Shown: positions 43,901 through 55,297 of the stretch, piece after piece
How the letters are laid out: each line of letters starts with the position of its first letter
Numbering within the stretch: position 1 is the first letter of the stretch
Source: Limnanthes douglasii subsp. nivea
Lineage: Eukaryota; Streptophyta; Magnoliopsida; Brassicales; Limnanthaceae
Direction: 5' to 3'
NCBI GenBank assembly: GCA_036936605.1
Contig: JAUPFV010000002.1
Span: 128,572,376-128,636,375 of the forward strand
DNA: 64,000 nt
The notes under the pieces: model-generated
Told to the model about the DNA's origin: nothing
Database searches by the model: none
The model's input: only the letters and a program-made list of their open reading frames with translations
Translations under genes and position numbers: made by a program

Positions 43901-44263
43901 TTTGATGTGCCCCATCTTTGTGAGTCTGTCAACCTCTTGTACAATGACATCAGCCTTTTCTTTTGAGAAAGCTCTCCTTTTTTGTACCACTGGTGCCACA
44001 TCTTTCCGGACAGACAGGTGATGAGAAATTACCTCTGATGGAACTCCAGTAACATCAGCATTGCACCAAGCAAAAACGTGCTGATGGTCTTTCAAGAATT
44101 TCAACATTTTTTCTTTCAACATTTGTGGCATTTTGGACCCTATCTTGACGTTTTTTCCTTCTTCCAAGCAGTGTGTTTCAACCTCCTCTATTGGAATCAG
44201 CACTCCAAGGGTCTCTCTGGGGTCATCAATTTCACCCTCACCCCCAGAAAGGCCCTCAAACTG
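40977..44263 (-). pseudogene. pol: Element B pol: RT, RNase H, second RNase H, integrase (lightly broken)
   Basis: It is in frame with gag-protease through the UAG at 44264-44266. RT: KCVFGV, VYIDDMMVKS, MPFGLKNVGATY. First RNase H to YFQAHPIIVRT; second RNase H VRTDGGSSTMGSGAG and NNESEYEAAIAGLKLA. Integrase: CDPCQRYNNEIHVP, WGLDLVGPLPVASGG, TTDNGPQFDN, HPQANGQVEVANR, then a GKLAPTWEGPY C-terminal block. Lesions: TAG at 43406-43408 in the RT connection (also TAG in C), a frameshift near 43080, and TAG at 41010-41012 (TGG in A and C). One frame of 683 codons spans both RNase H domains and integrase. Confidence 0.94.
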
Positions 44264-44266
44264 CTA
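44264..44266 (-). promoter_or_regulatory. Conserved UAG between protease and RT, element B
   Basis: CAA TAG CAG TTT GAG, with the frame open on both sides; same alignment position as in A and C. Because B is otherwise young, this stop looks original rather than a decay product. Confidence 0.72.
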
Positions 44267-46605
44267 TTGATCGTTTATACGGACTGCCCCCAGCGTTCGT
44301 GGAGCCAAGGCAGTGGCATAACATTCTCTTGCAATCTTTTGGCTGCTCCGGACAACCCCAACCTGCCCCTGAACAGCATACTTTAGACACTGCTGGACTG
44401 TCGAAGCCACTGCATGCATCCTAGAGAGCCAAGATCTCCCTAGAATAGCATTATAGCAGGTGGGACAATCCACCACAATGAAGAGTATTCTAACCATTTT
44501 CTTGAAAGGGCCCCTGCCCAACAACACTTCTTCTTCAAACTCCCCGATCACATCGGCTGAGCTGCCCGTAAAACCCACAATCGACCTGTCCGACTTCTGA
44601 ATCACAGCTGGATTTTTCATTTTCTTGTAGGTGTTTAAAAAGACGATATTGGCAGAGCTTCCAGTATCCACCAAAATTCGCCTTATCTCATTGCCCCCTA
44701 TAGATGCTCCTATGACAACAGCATCCTCATGAGGGCCAGCAATATCTCTCAAATCATCCTCATCGAAGACTATGAATGGGAATGAGTTTGGAGATTGATA
44801 GGATGTCATGCCTCCTTCTAGCTGGGAGGCCAAATTATGAACATGCCTTTTTCTTGAAGAAGTAGTAGGAGCTGTCATAGTGTCCCCTCCGAAAATTGTC
44901 AGTGACTCGAAGAATTTAATGAGTCCGGAGAATGTCTTAGAATACTCCTCTATGGCACCCACCTTATTTCGTGTTGGATCAGGATCTAAGTATTCAGATT
45001 CCACATCAAACCTTTCAACTATTACCATGGCCCCCTCAGGGGCAGCATTACCCGGACCAGCCCGGTGAGTGTTGTCAGGCCTGTTGCCTCTCTTCTTTTA
45101 ACGTATGCACCCAACTTTCCCCTTTCAATCAAGTTTTGTACCTCTTGTTTCAATGCTATGCAATCATCAGTGGTATGGCCAATATCATTGTGGTATTGGC
45201 AAAAGGAGTTGTTACGATGCTCTCGGGGAGACTGCAAGGTTGCTGGTCTCCGGTAGTGTACCTCATCTTTTGTTTTATCGAAAATGGTTGCCACACTTTC
45301 TTTGAGTTCCGCAAACCACTCCGGTTGGACCCATGGTCCTCTTTTGTTTCTAGACTGTTGACTTTGAGCAGGAGCAGCTGGTTGAGACTGAGCTTTTCCC
45401 CTACCATGCCCCTGTCCGGCTTCTCTGGCTTTATTCCCGGATTGGTTTTGATTTGGAGTTGGTGCCACCGGGGTGGATCTCACCTGTCTGTGCACCCTGG
45501 TATTTTTTGTTTCATCAACATTTATTTGTTTGCCAACTTGGTTTAGCAATCCTCCCCAGGTCATGGCTTTCTTCCTGGTCACCGAATCAGCCAAGTTGCC
45601 TGGGTTCAAACCTTGTCTTAGGGATGCTATTGCCACTTGTTCGAAGCAATCAGCCAACCCGTTTTTTATGTTCACAAAACGACTTATGTACTCCTTTAAC
45701 GACTCATTTGGCTCTTGGGCACAATGGATTATGGTATCTCCATTACCCTTCAGCTCCTTACTCCCCACAAACTGCCTTCGAAAGGCCACCCAAAAAGTAT
45801 CAAAGTCTCTGATACAACCCTGAGGCAGGCTGTTGTACCACTTCAGAGCACTCCCCGTGAAAGATTGGGAGAATGCCCTACAGAGTAGTTTATCATCGTC
45901 ATCAAAGTTCATCATGAAGTTCTTGAATTGCTCCAGATGATTGTCCGGATCAGTACTGCCATCGTACTTCTCCATATTGGTGCTGTCAAACCTCTTGGGG
46001 AGGTTCCCGGACAGAATTTTAGAAGACAACGGTGATTGCCTCCAATTTCTTCCACGACTGAACACAGTATCCTCGTTAGGAGTTGCAAAGATACCTGGCT
46101 CATCATGGAAGGCAAAATGATCCATCAGCATCCGGTCTACATGCCTCCGGTTGTGAGATGACCCTTTCCCAATATGCCTCTTCATTCTTCCATGGTGATC
46201 TCTTTATCTGGAATACTTCTTAACTTGTTTTTGTTTCTTCTTGGTTCGACCCTCATCACTGCTGGAGGACAAGGATTTTTCATTCCCCTCACTGCCCGAA
46301 GAGCTGTCCGAAGACTCTGAACTTGATTCAGAACTCTCCACAGGCTTGGACCGGTGAGACTTTTTAGAGCTGGCATGTGTCTTCTTTGTGCTCACATGAG
46401 TTTTTGAAGCCTCATGTTCTCTGGGGTTATCGGTGTGATGAACAACCGAGGCCTTGGACTTTTCTTTCACGCCCATCTTGGCCTTTTCAGCCCTCAGAGC
46501 TTCTATCTCAAGTTTTAACCTGTCGCGCTCTTGGACAGTATACTCATCGTTCTCTTCCACCACTTCGAGCAAAGCTGGTGGAAGCTCTGGATTATCCGGA
46601 TTCAT
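44264..46605 (-). pseudogene. gag-pro: Element B gag-protease
   Basis: The start is MNPDNPELPPALLEVVEEND at 46605. TAA at 46204-46206 replaces a Lys codon in the KKYSRKRDRH block. The Gag core from 46185 is complete: NWRQSPLSSKILSGNLPKRF, LLCRAFSQSFTGSALKWYNS, KEYISRFVNIKNGLADCFEQ, and zinc knuckle CQYHNDIGHTTDDC. A 1-bp loss after AYVKRR near 45075 shifts frame. Protease resumes near 45028 with VDTGSSANIVF and AILGRSWLSRMH, ending at the UAG. Roughly 780 codons in all; this is the reference copy for the family here. Confidence 0.94.
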
Positions 46606-46658
46606 TCGGACAGAATGTCTTTACTTGGTTTCGAATACTTGATTCAGGCACCGTCACT

Positions 46659-46675
46659 TCCCACTGTGGTCGCCA
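46659..46675 (-). other. Element B primer binding site
   Basis: TGGCGACCACAGTGGGA, 3 nt inside the 5' LTR; identical to A. Confidence 0.75.
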
Positions 46676-46678
46676 ATT

Positions 46679-47223
46679 TGGTGAGGATTAAAGTAGCCTG
46701 AGGGTAGGCTGGTAATTTCAAGTAGAGTTTCAGGGTGGTGTAAGGGTGTTTCAAGGTGGTGTAAGGGTGTTTCAAGGTGGTGTAAGGGTGTTTCAAGGTG
46801 GTGTAAGGGTGTTTCAAGGTGGTGTAAGGGTGTTTCAAGGTGGTGTAAGGGTGTTTCAAGGTGGAGAGAGAATTAAGCAGCTTGGCAGCAGTTAATTTTC
46901 ATTACCAGAAGTTAATGCTGGTGGTTGAGCATTTATAGTATGTTATTTGGGCCCTTATGGGCTTTTGGGTCATATTTAATGGACCCGGGTCATGTTTAAA
47001 GACCCATAAGTTTTTAAGTAAGTGGGCAGGTAGCTTAGTCAGAAAGTGTTTAGGTTTTTTAGTACTTTAGTCATAGTTCGAACTGCCTCAGGCTCACAGT
47101 TTTCGAAGTCATCTGTCCGGTCCTCAAATCCTGTCCGATTTGAGTTCTTAGTGTCTGTTCGGATTTCGGGGAGATTTACATTGGTCTGCCCTTACGGGGA
47201 GCGTTCTGAATTCGGACTCATCA
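46679..47223 (-). repeat. Element B 5' LTR with six copies of a 21-bp unit
   Basis: 545 bp, TG..CA, six 21-bp units at about 46735-46862. A TATA-like TATAAATG lies at 46930-46937 (minus). Confidence 0.96.
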
Positions 47224-47365
47224 ATAGTCAAGGAACATCTAGCGTTATAGTCAAGGAACATCTAGCGTCATAGTCAATGAACATCTAGCGTCATAGTCAA
47301 GGAAGATCTAGCGTCATAGTCAATGAACATCTAGCATCATAGTCGAGGAACATCTAGCGTCGCGT
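47224..47365 (+). repeat. 23-bp minisatellite of Pack-MULE 2, right part
   Basis: Continues the CATCTAGCGTCATAGTCAAG array after element B, starting with the duplicated ATAGT. Confidence 0.92.
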
Positions 47366-47711
47366 AACCTACTCTAACAGCTATAACACGCGAGATACAG
47401 CATAAAACAACATACAACAGTAACTTCAGCTATCGTCTTCACCAAAACAGCAGGTAAACGCCATTAAAGAACCTGCACCAAATCTCGACTATGAAAAAAC
47501 TTTAAAAAATGGATTCCAGCTCCACATAACCTAAACAACACTTTAATGTAAACAGATTATAGTTGAAATCTTTGAAAACTAATAAAAAACAGGAACTAAC
47601 AAAACCCAGGAACTAACAAAAGTTGAAAAAAAACAAAACCCAGCTTCTACTACCTCTTTTCTAATTTCGGAAACCAGTTTAAACATGAAGAGAAAATAGA
47701 CTAACACATTT
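47366..47711. other. Pack-MULE 2 right interior, no gene seen
   Basis: A/C-rich to AT-rich sequence without open reading frames or motifs I can assign. Confidence 0.4.
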
Positions 47712-47854
47712 GAGGGTATTTCAGGAAGGGAAATATTAGCTGGGTATTAGAAAGGAATTACTTTGGTAAGATGGGTATTTAGTAGGCATAGAAAATAGCT
47801 GGGGTACTAGATGATAATAAGTTTGGTGAGAAGGTATTTAGTGTGACATTTCCC
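47712..47854 (-). repeat. Right terminal inverted repeat of Pack-MULE 2
   Basis: Read inward: GGGAAATGTCACACTAAATA, then ATTATCATCTAGTACCCC and CTAAATACCCATCTTACC, matching 6462-6567 of Pack-MULE 1 block by block. TSD follows at 47855-47863. Confidence 0.8.
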
Positions 47855-47863
47855 TTTTGAAAA

Positions 47864-48247
47864 TCTATTAAGAGATAAAAAATAATAATTTGGAGAATTC
47901 AAATTCAAAATTTATAAAAATGTGTCTAATTGATACTACCAAAAATTATGATGAATTGTATTTTGTTGTTGGGAGGTTCAGATTTAATAGTTATAATTTT
48001 AAAAATTTAAATTGTAATAAAAAAGGTGTGGCACTCACAATTTTTTAAATTTAAATCCATAATAGCAAATGAAAAATTTGGAGTCGAAAAGATGAGTTCA
48101 AGAGATAAAAAGATTTTTTACAAGATGAACTATTTGAGGAATTTTTTGGTTTTTAGGTATGATCGATAATGCACCGTCTTAACAGAGCCTTGCGACGACT
48201 TGCCACAGGATTGAGGTGCTGATGCGGTGAACGTCTTGCCACAAGAT
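47864..48247. other. AT-rich spacer, no gene seen
   Basis: AT-rich to about 48150, then less so before the protease relic of element D. No 5' LTR or gag of D is present here. Confidence 0.4.
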
Positions 48248-48712
48248 CGAATATTTGTAGTGGTAGATACTCTAACATCTTATAATGTTATCTTTGGAAG
48301 GTCTTGGTTATCTAAAATGCATGTCGTGCCATCAACCGTCTATCAATTTTTGAAGTAGTAGTCGGAAATATTATGAGAACAATAAGAAGCACCCATAAGA
48401 TGGCAAGAGAGTGTTACCGAGCAATGTTGGCCCCCAAGCAGGTTAAGGGGGTTGAATAAAAAAAGAATAGCAATCAATAGGGGCTCCTCTGGAGTCCGAT
48501 CTCGTGGATGATCCAAAGAAAGCCCCTGAGTTCATGGTCTCAGATGATAGCTTTGAGGATCATGTCTTCTTTCCGAGAAGAAGCCTCAGAATTGGCATGA
48601 GATCAACTCTGAACGTAAAATAAATTTTAATCAAGTTTATTTCAAAAGAATTATATTTGTTTGAATGGTGTACATAGGATGTCACAGAGGTTCCAACAAG
48701 CATCATCTGTCG
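48248..48712 (+). pseudogene. pro: Element D protease end and RT leader
   Basis: FVVVDTLTSYNVIFGRSWLS and KMHVVPSTVYQFLK, then KMARECYRAMLAPKQ, align with the protease C-terminus of A-C. The catalytic DTG is upstream and missing. After a shift of frame in an A run, GAA TAG CAA TCA at 48465-48476 occupies the place of the UAG of A-C, and the frame after it stays open for about 50 codons (LESDLVDDPKKAPEF) until element C. Confidence 0.7.
48468..48470 (+). promoter_or_regulatory. UAG CAA UCA at the protease-RT boundary of element D
   Basis: The six bases after the stop, CAA UCA, fit the readthrough consensus CAR YYA exactly. The position matches the UAG of A, B and C. Confidence 0.5.
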
Positions 48713-49087
48713 TGATGAGTCCGGAATTTGTTGTCACTCTTTATGAGAACCGGACAAGGGCAATTCGGACAAGATCCACCCACTGAACCATTCGGACTGA
48801 ACTAATGTACTAAAAACTTAATCACTTCATGACTAAGCTAATTATCTACCTGCTTAAAACTAATGGGTCTTTAAACTCGACCCGAATCCATAAGTCAACC
48901 CGAAAGCCCATGTGGCCCACAATTAAGGGTATAAATACCCAACCACTTTCATTTAATGAGGGTAATGAAAATTAAATACAACCATGCATCTCAATTCTCC
49001 CTCTACACTCTATCCAAACATTAAATACCTTTAAAATACCACAAAAATCTGGACAAATTTACCCTCAAACAAAAATAAACCTCACCA
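48713..49087 (+). repeat. Element C 5' LTR
   Basis: 375 bp, TG..CA; TATAAATA at 48930-48937. Confidence 0.95.
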
Positions 49088-49090
49088 AAT

Positions 49091-49107
49091 TGACGACCAC
49101 AGTGGGA
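49091..49107 (+). other. Element C primer binding site
   Basis: TGACGACCACAGTGGGA, 3 nt after the LTR; one base (A for G at position 3) differs from the A and B sites. Confidence 0.65.
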
Positions 49108-49160
49108 GTACGACGGTGCCTGAATCTAGCATTCAAAACCATTAGGAAAAACCAGTTCGG

Positions 49161-51492
49161 ATGAATCCGGACGTGCAGGAAGTACCACCAGCTTTGGCCG
49201 AAGTGGTGGGAGAAAATGATGAATATACCATTGAGGAGCGAGATAGGTTAAAAGTTAAAATAGAAGCTCTAAGGGCTGCCAAGAAGGCAGAGATGGGCAC
49301 AAAAGAGAAGTCTAAGGTGTCAGTTCATCATACTGACAATCCAAGGGAGCATGAGCCCTCAAAAACCCATATGAGCACGAAAAAGACTCATGCTAGCTCA
49401 AAAAAGTCTCACCGGTTTAAACCGGTGGAGAGCTCTGATTCAGACTCGGAATCTTCTAGCAGCTCCTCAGGCGAAGATGGAGTCGAAGAATCCCTGTCAT
49501 CCAACAATGATGAAGGCCGTTCGAAAAAGAAACAAAAGTTAGTAAAAAAATACTCAAGAAAAAGGGATAGGCATGGAAAGTTAAAGAGGCATATAGGCAA
49601 ATGATCGTCTCATAGCCGGAGACAAGTAGATCGGATGGTGATGGATCCTTTTGCCTTCCATGATGAACCAGGTATCTTTGCAACTTCTAATGAGGATACC
49701 GTTTTCAGTCGTGGCCGGAATTGGAGACAATCTCCATTGTCCTCCAAGATCCTGTCCGGAAACCTCCTTAAGAGGTTTAACAGTACAAAAATGGAAAAAT
49801 ACGATGGCAGTAAAGACCCGGATAACCACTTGGAAAAATTCAAAAATTTCATGATGAATTTTGATGATGACGAAAAGTTGCTTTGTAGAGCATTCTCCCA
49901 ATCATTTACGGGGAGTGCTCTGAAGTGGTACAACAGTTTGCCACAAGGCTGCATCAGAAATTTTGATACTTTTTGGGTGGCTTTTCGAAGACAGTTTGTT
50001 GGAAGTAAGGAGGTAAAGGGCAATGGAGACACAATTATCCATTGTGCCCAAGAACCGAACGAATCTCTAAAATAATACATAAGTCGCTTTGTAAACACCA
50101 AAAATAGATTAGCTGATTGCTTCGAACAAGTAGCAATAGCTTCTCTGAGGCAGGGCTTAAACCCTGGAAACTTTGCTGATTCAGTAACCAGAAAAAAGGC
50201 CATGACATGGGGTGGTCTGCTGAATCAGGTTGGAAAGCAGATTAATGTAGATGAAACAAAGAAAACTAGGATGCACAGGCAGGTGAGGTCTGCTCCGGTT
50301 GCACCAAATCCAAACTAAAATTAGTCCGGAGACAAGGCTCGGGAGGCCGGGCAGAGTCATAACAGAGCCAAAGCTCAGTCTCAGCCAGCTGCACAAGCCC
50401 ATAGTCAACAATCTAGAAATAAACGAGGGCCTTGGGTTCAACCGGAGTGGTTTGCTAAGTTGAAAGAAAACATAGACACCATTTATGACAAAACAAAAGA
50501 TGAAGTACACTATAGAGGGCCGGTTGCGTTACAATCTCCTAGGGAGAGTCGTAACAATTGTTTCTGTCAGTATCATAATAATATTCGCCATACCATTGAG
50601 GATTGTATTGCTTTGAAGCAAGAAGTCCAGAATTTGATTGAGAGAGGAATGTTGGGAGCATATGTTAAAATAAGAGGTGGAAATAGGCCTGATAACACTC
50701 ATCGGGCTGGTCCAAACAATACAGGCTATGGTGATAATCGAGAGGTTCGATGTAGAGTCAGAATACTTGGACCCTGATCCGACCCGGAATAGAGTGGGTG
50801 TTATTGTGGAACGTTGCAAGACGGTGTCCGGGCTTATTAACTTTTTTGAATCACTCACAATTTTCAGAGGAGACACCATGACAGCACCAACTGCTTCTTC
50901 GAGAAAGAGGCACATTCATACTTTAGCTACCCAACTGGAAATAGGCATGACTTCCTATCAATCGCAGATTCCATTTACCTTTATTGTTTTCGATGAGGAT
51001 GACTCGGGGGATATAGCTGGTCCTCATGAAGATGCTGTTGTGATAGGAGCATCCATCGGGGGCAATGACATAAGGCGAATTTTGGTGGACACAAGAAGTT
51101 CTACGAATATTCTCTTTTTAAATTCCTACAAAAAGATGAAAAATCCAAGAGTGATTCAACGTTCGAACATGTCGATTGTGGGTTTCACAGGAAGCTCAGC
51201 TGGCGTGATGAGAGAATTCGAGGAAGAGGTCTTATTGGGCAAAGGCCCTTTTAAAAAGATGGTTAGAATACTGTTCGTCATGGTGGATTGTCCCACTTGT
51301 TATAATGCTATTCTGGGGAGGTCTTGGCTCTCTAGGATGCATGCCGTGGCCTCAACAGTCCACCAATGTTTGAAATATGATGTGCAAGGACAAGTGGGAG
51401 TTGTTCGGAGCAGCCAAAAGGTAGCTAGAGAGTGTTATGCAACAGCACTGGCTCCTCGGACGTTGGGGGCAGTTCGGGTCAACGAGGAATAG
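49161..51492 (+). pseudogene. gag-pro: Element C gag-protease
   Basis: The start is MNPDVQEVPPALAEVVGEND. The Ser/Lys-rich N-terminus ends at TGA 49602-49604. The Gag core continues (NWRQSPLSSKILSGNLLKRF, LLCRAFSQSFTGSALKWYNS) to TAA 50073-50075, where relatives have Glu. The zinc knuckle is CQYHNNIRHTIEDC, with Arg for the conserved Gly. A frameshift near 50730 precedes protease, whose active site reads VDTRSSTNILF: the Gly after the catalytic Asp-Thr is Arg, so it should be inactive. It ends at the conserved UAG 51490-51492. Confidence 0.9.
51490..51492 (+). promoter_or_regulatory. Conserved UAG between protease and RT, element C
   Basis: GAA TAG CAG TTT GAG; the frame is open across it (Arg-Val-Asn-Glu-Glu, stop, Gln-Phe-Glu-Gly). 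Same position as in A and B. Confidence 0.68.
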
Positions 51493-54400
51493 CAGTTTGA
51501 GGGGCTTTCTGGGGGAGAGGGTGAAATTGATGACCCCAGAGAGACTCCTGGACTTTTAATACCGATTGAAGAAGTTGAAACACATTCTTTGGCTGAAGGA
51601 AAAAATGTCAAGATGGGGTCTAAGATGACATCGGAATTAAAGGGTAAAATGTTAAAGTTCCTAAAAGACCATCAACATGTTTTTGCTTGGTGCAATGCTG
51701 ATGTTACCGGAGTACCAGCAGATATTATATCACACCAATTGTCCATCCGAAGGGACATAGCACTTGTGATACAAAAAAGAAGAGTTTTTTCTAAGGAAAA
51801 GGCTGATGTCATAGTTCAAGAGGTCGACCGGCTTACTAAAATGGGGCACATAAAGGAGTCTCAATACCCTTTGTGGACATCCAATTCGGTATTGGTGAAA
51901 AAGAAAAATGGCAAGTGGCGTATGTGTATCGATTTTACAGATCTCAATAGAGCTTGCCCAAAGGATTTATACCCAGTCCCCCAAATTGATTAGTTGGTGG
52001 ATTCCACATCTGGAAACAAGCTACTATCTTTTATGGATGCCTTCTCCGGGTATAATCAGATTCAAGTGGATCCGAAAGATCAGGAGTATACTACGTTTGT
52101 TACTGATAGGGGCCTTCATTGTTACAAGGTGATGCCATTTCGGTTAAAAATGCTGGGGCTACTTATCAGAGGTTGGTAAACAAGGCTTTTGCTGATCAAA
52201 TTTGAAGAAACATGGAAGTTTACATCGACGACATGATGGTGAAAAGTGTGGACGAAGAACTACACTTGGCAGATCTCCAAGAAACTTTTGCTAACTTAGT
52301 GAAAGTAAATTTGAAATTAAACCCGGAAAAGTGTGTGTTTGGAGTGTAGTCCGGGAAAGTCTTGGGGTATGTAATAAGTGAGCAAGGGATACAGCCTGAT
52401 CCAGACCAACTTAATGATTTACTAAAATGGAGCCGCCTCAGAATGTTAAAGAAGTACAACGATTGACTGGGCGGGTTGGCTGCATTAAATCGATTCATTT
52501 CAAGGTCTTCCGATAGGTGTGCCCTGTTTTTTCAAACTTTGAAAGGTGCAAAGGATTTTGATTGGTCCTCACAGTGTGATGAGGCCTTCGATGAAATCAA
52601 AAAGCATTTGTCCTCTCCCAAGACTTTGTTTAAACTCGTTGACGGAGAGACTCTTTTCATATACTTGGCAGTCTCTAGTTGTGCCATAAGTGCAGTATTG
52701 GTAAGGGAGGTAGATAATTGTCCCCGTCCGGTGTATTACATTAGCAAGAGTTTGATTGATGCAGAAAAGCGCTATTTAAAGCTTGAGCAATTAGCACTAG
52801 CCCTGGTGATTGATGCGAGGAAGATGAGACCTTATTTTCAGGCTCATCCCATTATTGTCCGAAAGTCTTTTCCCTTAAAAACGTTCTCCAAAAGGCCGAC
52901 ATTTCAAGTAGGATGACTAAGTGGTCAGTGGAATTGGAAGATTTCGAAATTGATTTTGCCCCTCAGACAGCAATCAAAGCCCAAGCGGTGGCAGATTTCT
53001 TAGTTGAATTTCACTCAGATATGGATACTAAGCAAACAACTGATGTGAAAGACAAAAAAGTCTGGGTCGTCCGAACTGATGGTGGATCAAGTACAATGGG
53101 ATGTGGTGCGGGGGTATGTTTGACCTCTCCGTATGGTGATAGAATGTACCAAACCATATGTTTTACTTTCAGGGCTTCTAATAATGAGTCCGAATATGAA
53201 GCTGCTATAGCTGGTTTGAAATTAGCTCTTACTTGTGGAGCCAGGGTCAAGTTGATGAGCGATTCTCAGCTTCTTATCCATCATGCACAAGGTCAATCTG
53301 AAGCCAAAAAGGAGCAGCTGGTTAAATACTTACTTCTTCTTAAAGAAGTGGCACTTAATTTCAAGAACATCATCTATGAGCACATACCCCGAACAGAAAA
53401 TAAACTGGCAGACTCCTTGGCCACCATAGCCTATACTGAGTCCTACCCTTGGATTCATGTGCTAGAGTGTCCATCCATTCAAGTCAATCCGGATAAGGAA
53501 GAAGAAAGTTTTAATATACAGATAAAACAACCTCAAGATTGGAGATTTCCTCTCCTTTAATACCTCTCAGATGGCATCTTGCCTCCGGAAAAATCAATAG
53601 CAAGAAAAGTAAAGTACAAGGCTCGTGGTTTTGTCATCCTAAGATATATTATTTATAAGAAGTCTTATAGTAAACCCCTCTTACGATGTTTGGGGGTCGA
53701 CGAGTCTCAAATAGTGCTCTCCGAGTTACATGATGGTGAGGGATCAGCTCACTGTGGATTCAGGGCTCTAATAAGAAGAGTTTTGTTAGCTGGGTACTAT
53801 TGGCCCTCCATAATGCAAGATGCTAAGGAGTTGGTAAGAAAGTGTGACCCATGCCAGATATATAGCAATGAAATTCATATCCCATCCATCCATTTAGAGT
53901 CAATTTCTGAGCCAATACCTTTTGCTCGATGGGGGTTGGATTTAGTGGGACCTTTACCCATGGCATCCGGGGGCGCAGAACTATAATAGTTGCTATTGAT
54001 TACTTTTCGAAGTGGATCGAAGAAGCTCCATTGGCAGGTACCACATAAAAAGCTCTTATAAAATTCATTTTATCCAATATCTGTTGCAGATTTGGAATTC
54101 CACAAAAGATAACAACAGACAATGGACCACAGTTCGACAACAAGGAAATGGAGAGTTTCTGCTCCTCTAGAGGCATACAACATTTCTTCTCTTCCCCTTT
54201 CCACCCACAAGCAAATGGTCAGGTCGAAGTGGCCAACAGGACAATAGTGTCCGGTCTGAAGAAGAATTTAGAATGGGCTGCTGGAAAATGGCCTAGTTAT
54301 TTAGAGTTTTGTGGGCTTACCGGACCACTCCCGGGGCTGCAACACAAGAGTCTCCCTTTGTCTTATTATATGGGATGGACATCATAGCTCCCATAGAAGC

Positions 54401-54771
54401 TACTCTCCCTTCATTTCGAGTTCGTATTTTTTCCGAACACACTAACGAGGTGGCAATCAGAGGCCAACTTGACTTAATAAAAGAAAAAAAGAGTTAAGCC
54501 TCACCATAGAGCTGCACACTATCAAGGTTTGATGAGAAGCAGGTTTGCTTCTAAAGTAAAGAGAAGGGATTTTCAGCCAGGGGATAAGGTATTGAGAAAA
54601 GTTTTCCTACATACTAAAGAGAAGTAGTTCGGTAAGTTGGCTCCAACTTGGGAAAGACCCTATGTGGCCATTGAAAAGCTTAAGCCTGGGACATATCGGC
54701 TCCAAGATAAAGGTGGAAGGATTTTGAATCACCCCTGGAACATTAAACACCTCCGGTTGTACTTGGAATAG
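51493..54771 (+). pseudogene. pol: Element C pol: RT, RNase H, second RNase H, integrase (broken)
   Basis: RT: KMRCID-like region (RMCIDFTDLNRACPKDLYP), TAG at 51991-51993, KLLSFMDAFSGYNQIQVDPK, a frameshift near 52150, TGA at about 52202, VYIDDMMVKSVDEE, and TAG 52347-52349 (same codon as in B). First RNase H 52476-52900; second RNase H VRTDGGSSTMGCGAG and NNESEYEAAIAGLKLA; a stop near 53560. Integrase: CDPCQIYSNEIHIP, WGLDLVGPLPMASGG, TDNGPQFDN, HPQANGQVEVANR, frameshifts near 53970 and 54310. It ends HLRLYLE stop at 54769-54771. Confidence 0.92.
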
Positions 54772-55297
54772 AAACTATGTAAATATTTACTTGCTTAACA
54801 GTTCATGTAAATATTTGGGGGCATACTCTTTCATACCCTGGTGGCGCGGGGAGGTTTTAATGAGGTGTCCGGGCTTTTTTATAAAATTTGATGTGTTCTT
54901 AAAAGATTCAGAGTGTTTCAATTAAAAGCTTTGTCTGAATTTTTTTTATCAATAGCAAACCGGATTAAATTGGTGGAATGGTGACTACTTAAACATTGCT
55001 CATCGGAGAATTTAAACACTCTCACTTTAGTTTAAAATACTTGTGAAATAACTAAGGGATGTTTAAACATTAGCCACCAAAAGTAAAAAATATATCATGA
55101 AACGATGCAGGAGTTATGCAAAATAAAACTACTCATTAAAACATACGAAATGCCTTGGCCGTCCAAGGGCTTTGAATTGTCAAAACAAGAAAGGTTTATC
55201 CGGACAAGGACCGGACACGGTTACAAAAAATGCCTTGGCCATCCAAGGACTTTGGTTCAATCACAACAGAATTAAAAAGATAATTGATACTTTAAGA
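54772..55297. other. Element C convergent 3' region with paired hairpins
   Basis: GTAAATATTTAC follows the pol stop at about 54779. GGGGGCATACTCTT and GAGGTTTTAATGAGGTGTCC follow, as in A and D. TGCCTTGGCCGTCCAAGG at about 55150 and TGCCTTGGCCATCCAAGG at about 55230 are the two hairpin motifs, in the 3' untranslated part of the antisense gene. Confidence 0.7.

Larger units (their letters stand above)
36572..47223 (-). mobile_element. Element B: complete, young Ty3/gypsy (Tat-type) LTR retrotransposon
   Basis: It is 10,652 bp on the minus strand, with TSD atagt (36567-36571 and 47224-47228) inside the 23-bp array. LTRs are 524 and 545 bp; they differ by five substitutions by eye and one 21-bp repeat unit, about 1%, so it is the youngest of the three. 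The design matches A. All catalytic motifs are present (DTGSS, YIDD, both RNase H blocks, integrase D, D and E), but five or more stops or frameshifts disable it. Confidence 0.96.
35240..47854. mobile_element. Pack-MULE 2, split by element B
   Basis: A perfect 9-bp duplication, ttttgaaaa, lies at 35231-35239 and 47855-47863. Both ends start GGGAAA inward (GGGAAAAGTACCCATAAATA on the left; GGGAAATGTCACACTAAATA on the right). The right end aligns well with the right end of Pack-MULE 1. Removing element B and its 5-bp duplication leaves about 1.96 kb: a leader, a signal-peptide exon, a receptor-kinase membrane segment on the other strand, and a 23-bp minisatellite. No transposase. Confidence 0.85.
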
